Shown: in pieces, positions 63,054 through 64,000 of the stretch | Position numbering within the stretch: position 1 is the first letter of the stretch | Layout of the letters: every line of letters begins with the position of its first letter | Assembly: GCF_002090095.1 (NCBI RefSeq) | Contig: NZ_BBRJ01000002.1 | Coordinates: 1,854,789 to 1,918,788 of the forward strand | Length of the DNA stretch: 64,000 nucleotides | Origin: Demequina sp. NBRC 110053 | GTDB lineage: Bacteria; Actinomycetota; Actinomycetes; Actinomycetales; Demequinaceae | Direction of reading: 5' to 3' | The notes under the pieces: model-generated | Database searches by the model: none | Told to the model about the DNA's origin: nothing | What the model saw: only the letters and a program-made list of their open reading frames with translations | Position numbers and translations under genes: made by a program

Positions 63054-64000
63054 GGCAGCGTCCAGCCCATGCGGCGGGCGACCGCGCGGAGGTAGCGCGT
63101 CATCGCATGCGAGTCGACGTAGCCCTGGTGGCGCGGCGAGTCGACGAACCGAATGCCGCCGGACAAGTCGGGATTGTCCTGCGCGATGTGCCGCTCGAAG
63201 CGTTCCCACTGCTCGGGACGATGCTGGCGGTCCCAGATGTGGGAGGCGACCATCGCGGCGAGCTTCTCCATGAGCCCATACGCGCCGGAGTTGGTCTCAA
63301 CGAGCCCCAGGCCGAACAGCCCAGGCATGTGCCCGAACGCCGTCAGATAGAGCGACGGGTGCTGCTCGTCGCCGTAGAGGTCCTGCGCGTAGGGGATGGT
63401 GTGCCGGTAGCCGGTCGCGAGCAGGATGAGGTCGACGTCCTCGGTGGTGCCGTCGGTGAAGGTCACCTCCGTGCCTCTCGCGGAGGCGATAGACGGCCGC
63501 GCGGTGATGTCGCCGTGGCCCAGGTAGTGCAGCAGCTGGTCGTTCAGAATCGGGTGGGTCTCGAACAGCTTGTGGTCGGGTGCTTGGAGCCCCAGGCGGG
63601 TGACGTCGCCGTTGATGATGCGCAGCAGGCGGCCGAACACGGCCTGCTCGACGGCCATCGGCATGGAAGGGCCGTTCTCGGCGAACACGTCGACGGGCAT
63701 GCCGAAGATGTGCTTGGGGATGAACCAGTACCCGCGGCGCATGGAGATCGCGGCGCGCTCGGCGGTGCGGGCGGCGTCGCACGCGATGTCGCAGCCGGAG
63801 TTGCCGGCGCCGACGATCAGGACGCGGCGGCCCGTGAACTCCTCGGGGCTGCGGTAGGTGACGGAGTGGCGGATCTCGCCGGTGTAGCCGGGGATCTCGA
63901 TCACATTGGGGTCCCACTGCACGCCGCTGGCCGCGATGACGTTGGTGTGGGTCGAGGTGGTGCCGTCAGCGAAGGTGGCCTCGTAGGCGCCGTTCCGCGT
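63050..64000 (-). CDS. Flavin-containing monooxygenase (partial; 5' end beyond window)
   Basis: The C-terminal part (about 317 residues) of a flavin-dependent monooxygenase of the FMO/BVMO type. The second Rossmann loop is VLIVGAGNSGCDIACDAA (NADPH-binding), and the LATGYRHTIPY segment is the ATG-motif region. The gene continues past base 64000. The downstream SDR is coupled (4-bp overlap). Such pairs often oxidise a ketone or amine and reduce an aldehyde or ketone; substrates unknown. Confidence 0.87.
   Translation of the reverse strand, partial: TRNGAYEATFADGTTSTHTNVIAASGVQWDPNVIEIPGYTGEIRHSVTYRSPEEFTGRRVLIVGAGNSGCDIACDAARTAERAAISMRRGYWFIPKHIFGMPVDVFAENGPSMPMAVEQAVFGRLLRIINGDVTRLGLQAPDHKLFETHPILNDQLLHYLGHGDITARPSIASARGTEVTFTDGTTEDVDLILLATGYRHTIPYAQDLYGDEQHPSLYLTAFGHMPGLFGLGLVETNSGAYGLMEKLAAMVASHIWDRQHRPEQWERFERHIAQDNPDLSGGIRFVDSPRHQGYVDSHAMTRYLRAVARRMGWTLP

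Overview
The window is a high-GC, densely packed stretch of chromosome from an actinobacterium, probably of the order Micrococcales (Demequina- or Cellulomonas-like). This is inferred from the clpP1-clpP2-clpX order behind tig, a Mycobacterium-type rpiB, Eis-family acetyltransferases, a SigK/RskA-like pair, a 6C RNA, many apparently leaderless genes and a secreted SLH-domain protein. Species cannot be proved from this sequence. I see no phage, insertion sequence, CRISPR array or rRNA. About 62 protein genes, two tRNAs and one ncRNA can be supported. Layout: 1-6.6 kb has a frameshifted MarR regulator divergent from an MFS exporter, a second exporter, trmL, a CDP-alcohol phosphatidyltransferase and an ABC exporter. 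6.7-13.3 kb has a small Cys-tailed protein, an M13 peptidase, rpiB, two Eis paralogues, a CoA-binding protein and dps. 13.3-15.5 kb holds a 6C RNA and the cysteine operon cysK-cysE, preceded by a short Cys-rich leader ORF that looks like a cysteine attenuator. 15.6-20.4 kb has an SRPBCC protein, small membrane proteins and a GGDEF-EAL/DUF5317/GNAT operon. 20.4-28.3 kb has tRNA-Gly and tRNA-Pro, an aldehyde dehydrogenase and the protein-quality block tig, clpP1, clpP2, clpX. 28.3-42.5 kb has an AbiEi/DUF559 protein, valS, a CPBP protease, a SigK/RskA pair, a PadR/HAAS pair, a Kef-type antiporter, a membrane alpha/beta hydrolase and arcA. 43.2-47.4 kb is a translationally coupled three-gene operon (SbnA-like synthase, FAD/NAD-binding protein, Y4yA-like PLP decarboxylase) that looks like a compact pathway for a non-protein amino acid or amine. 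47.4-64 kb is accessory: RraB-like protein, GNAT, exporters, a serine hydrolase, a kinase/DUF2254 pair, methyltransferase, 5'-nucleotidase, SLH beta-helix protein, MscS channel, SDRs and a partial flavin monooxygenase. Three intergenic repeat families stand out. R1 is a short motif, consensus near AGCCCGCGCATCGGCSCT, whose 10-base core GCGCATCGGC occurs exactly 17 times between genes by my hand count. R2 and R3 are twin-core elements: two copies of a core always exactly 41 bp apart, with CGTCACC or a relative 11 bp before the second core. R2 has core TCCTCACAGG (four copies) and R3 has a core near GATGGTGGCTGAC. Two R2 copies flank the AbiEi/DUF559 gene as inverted repeats, and two R3 copies flank the kinase/DUF2254 pair. 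Working together: the leader peptide, cysK and cysE should form a cysteine-responsive synthesis unit; tig and the Clp genes form a folding and proteolysis block; the c-di-GMP enzyme sits with membrane partners; and several regulator-target pairs (MarR/MFS, PadR/HAAS, SigK/RskA) control envelope functions.
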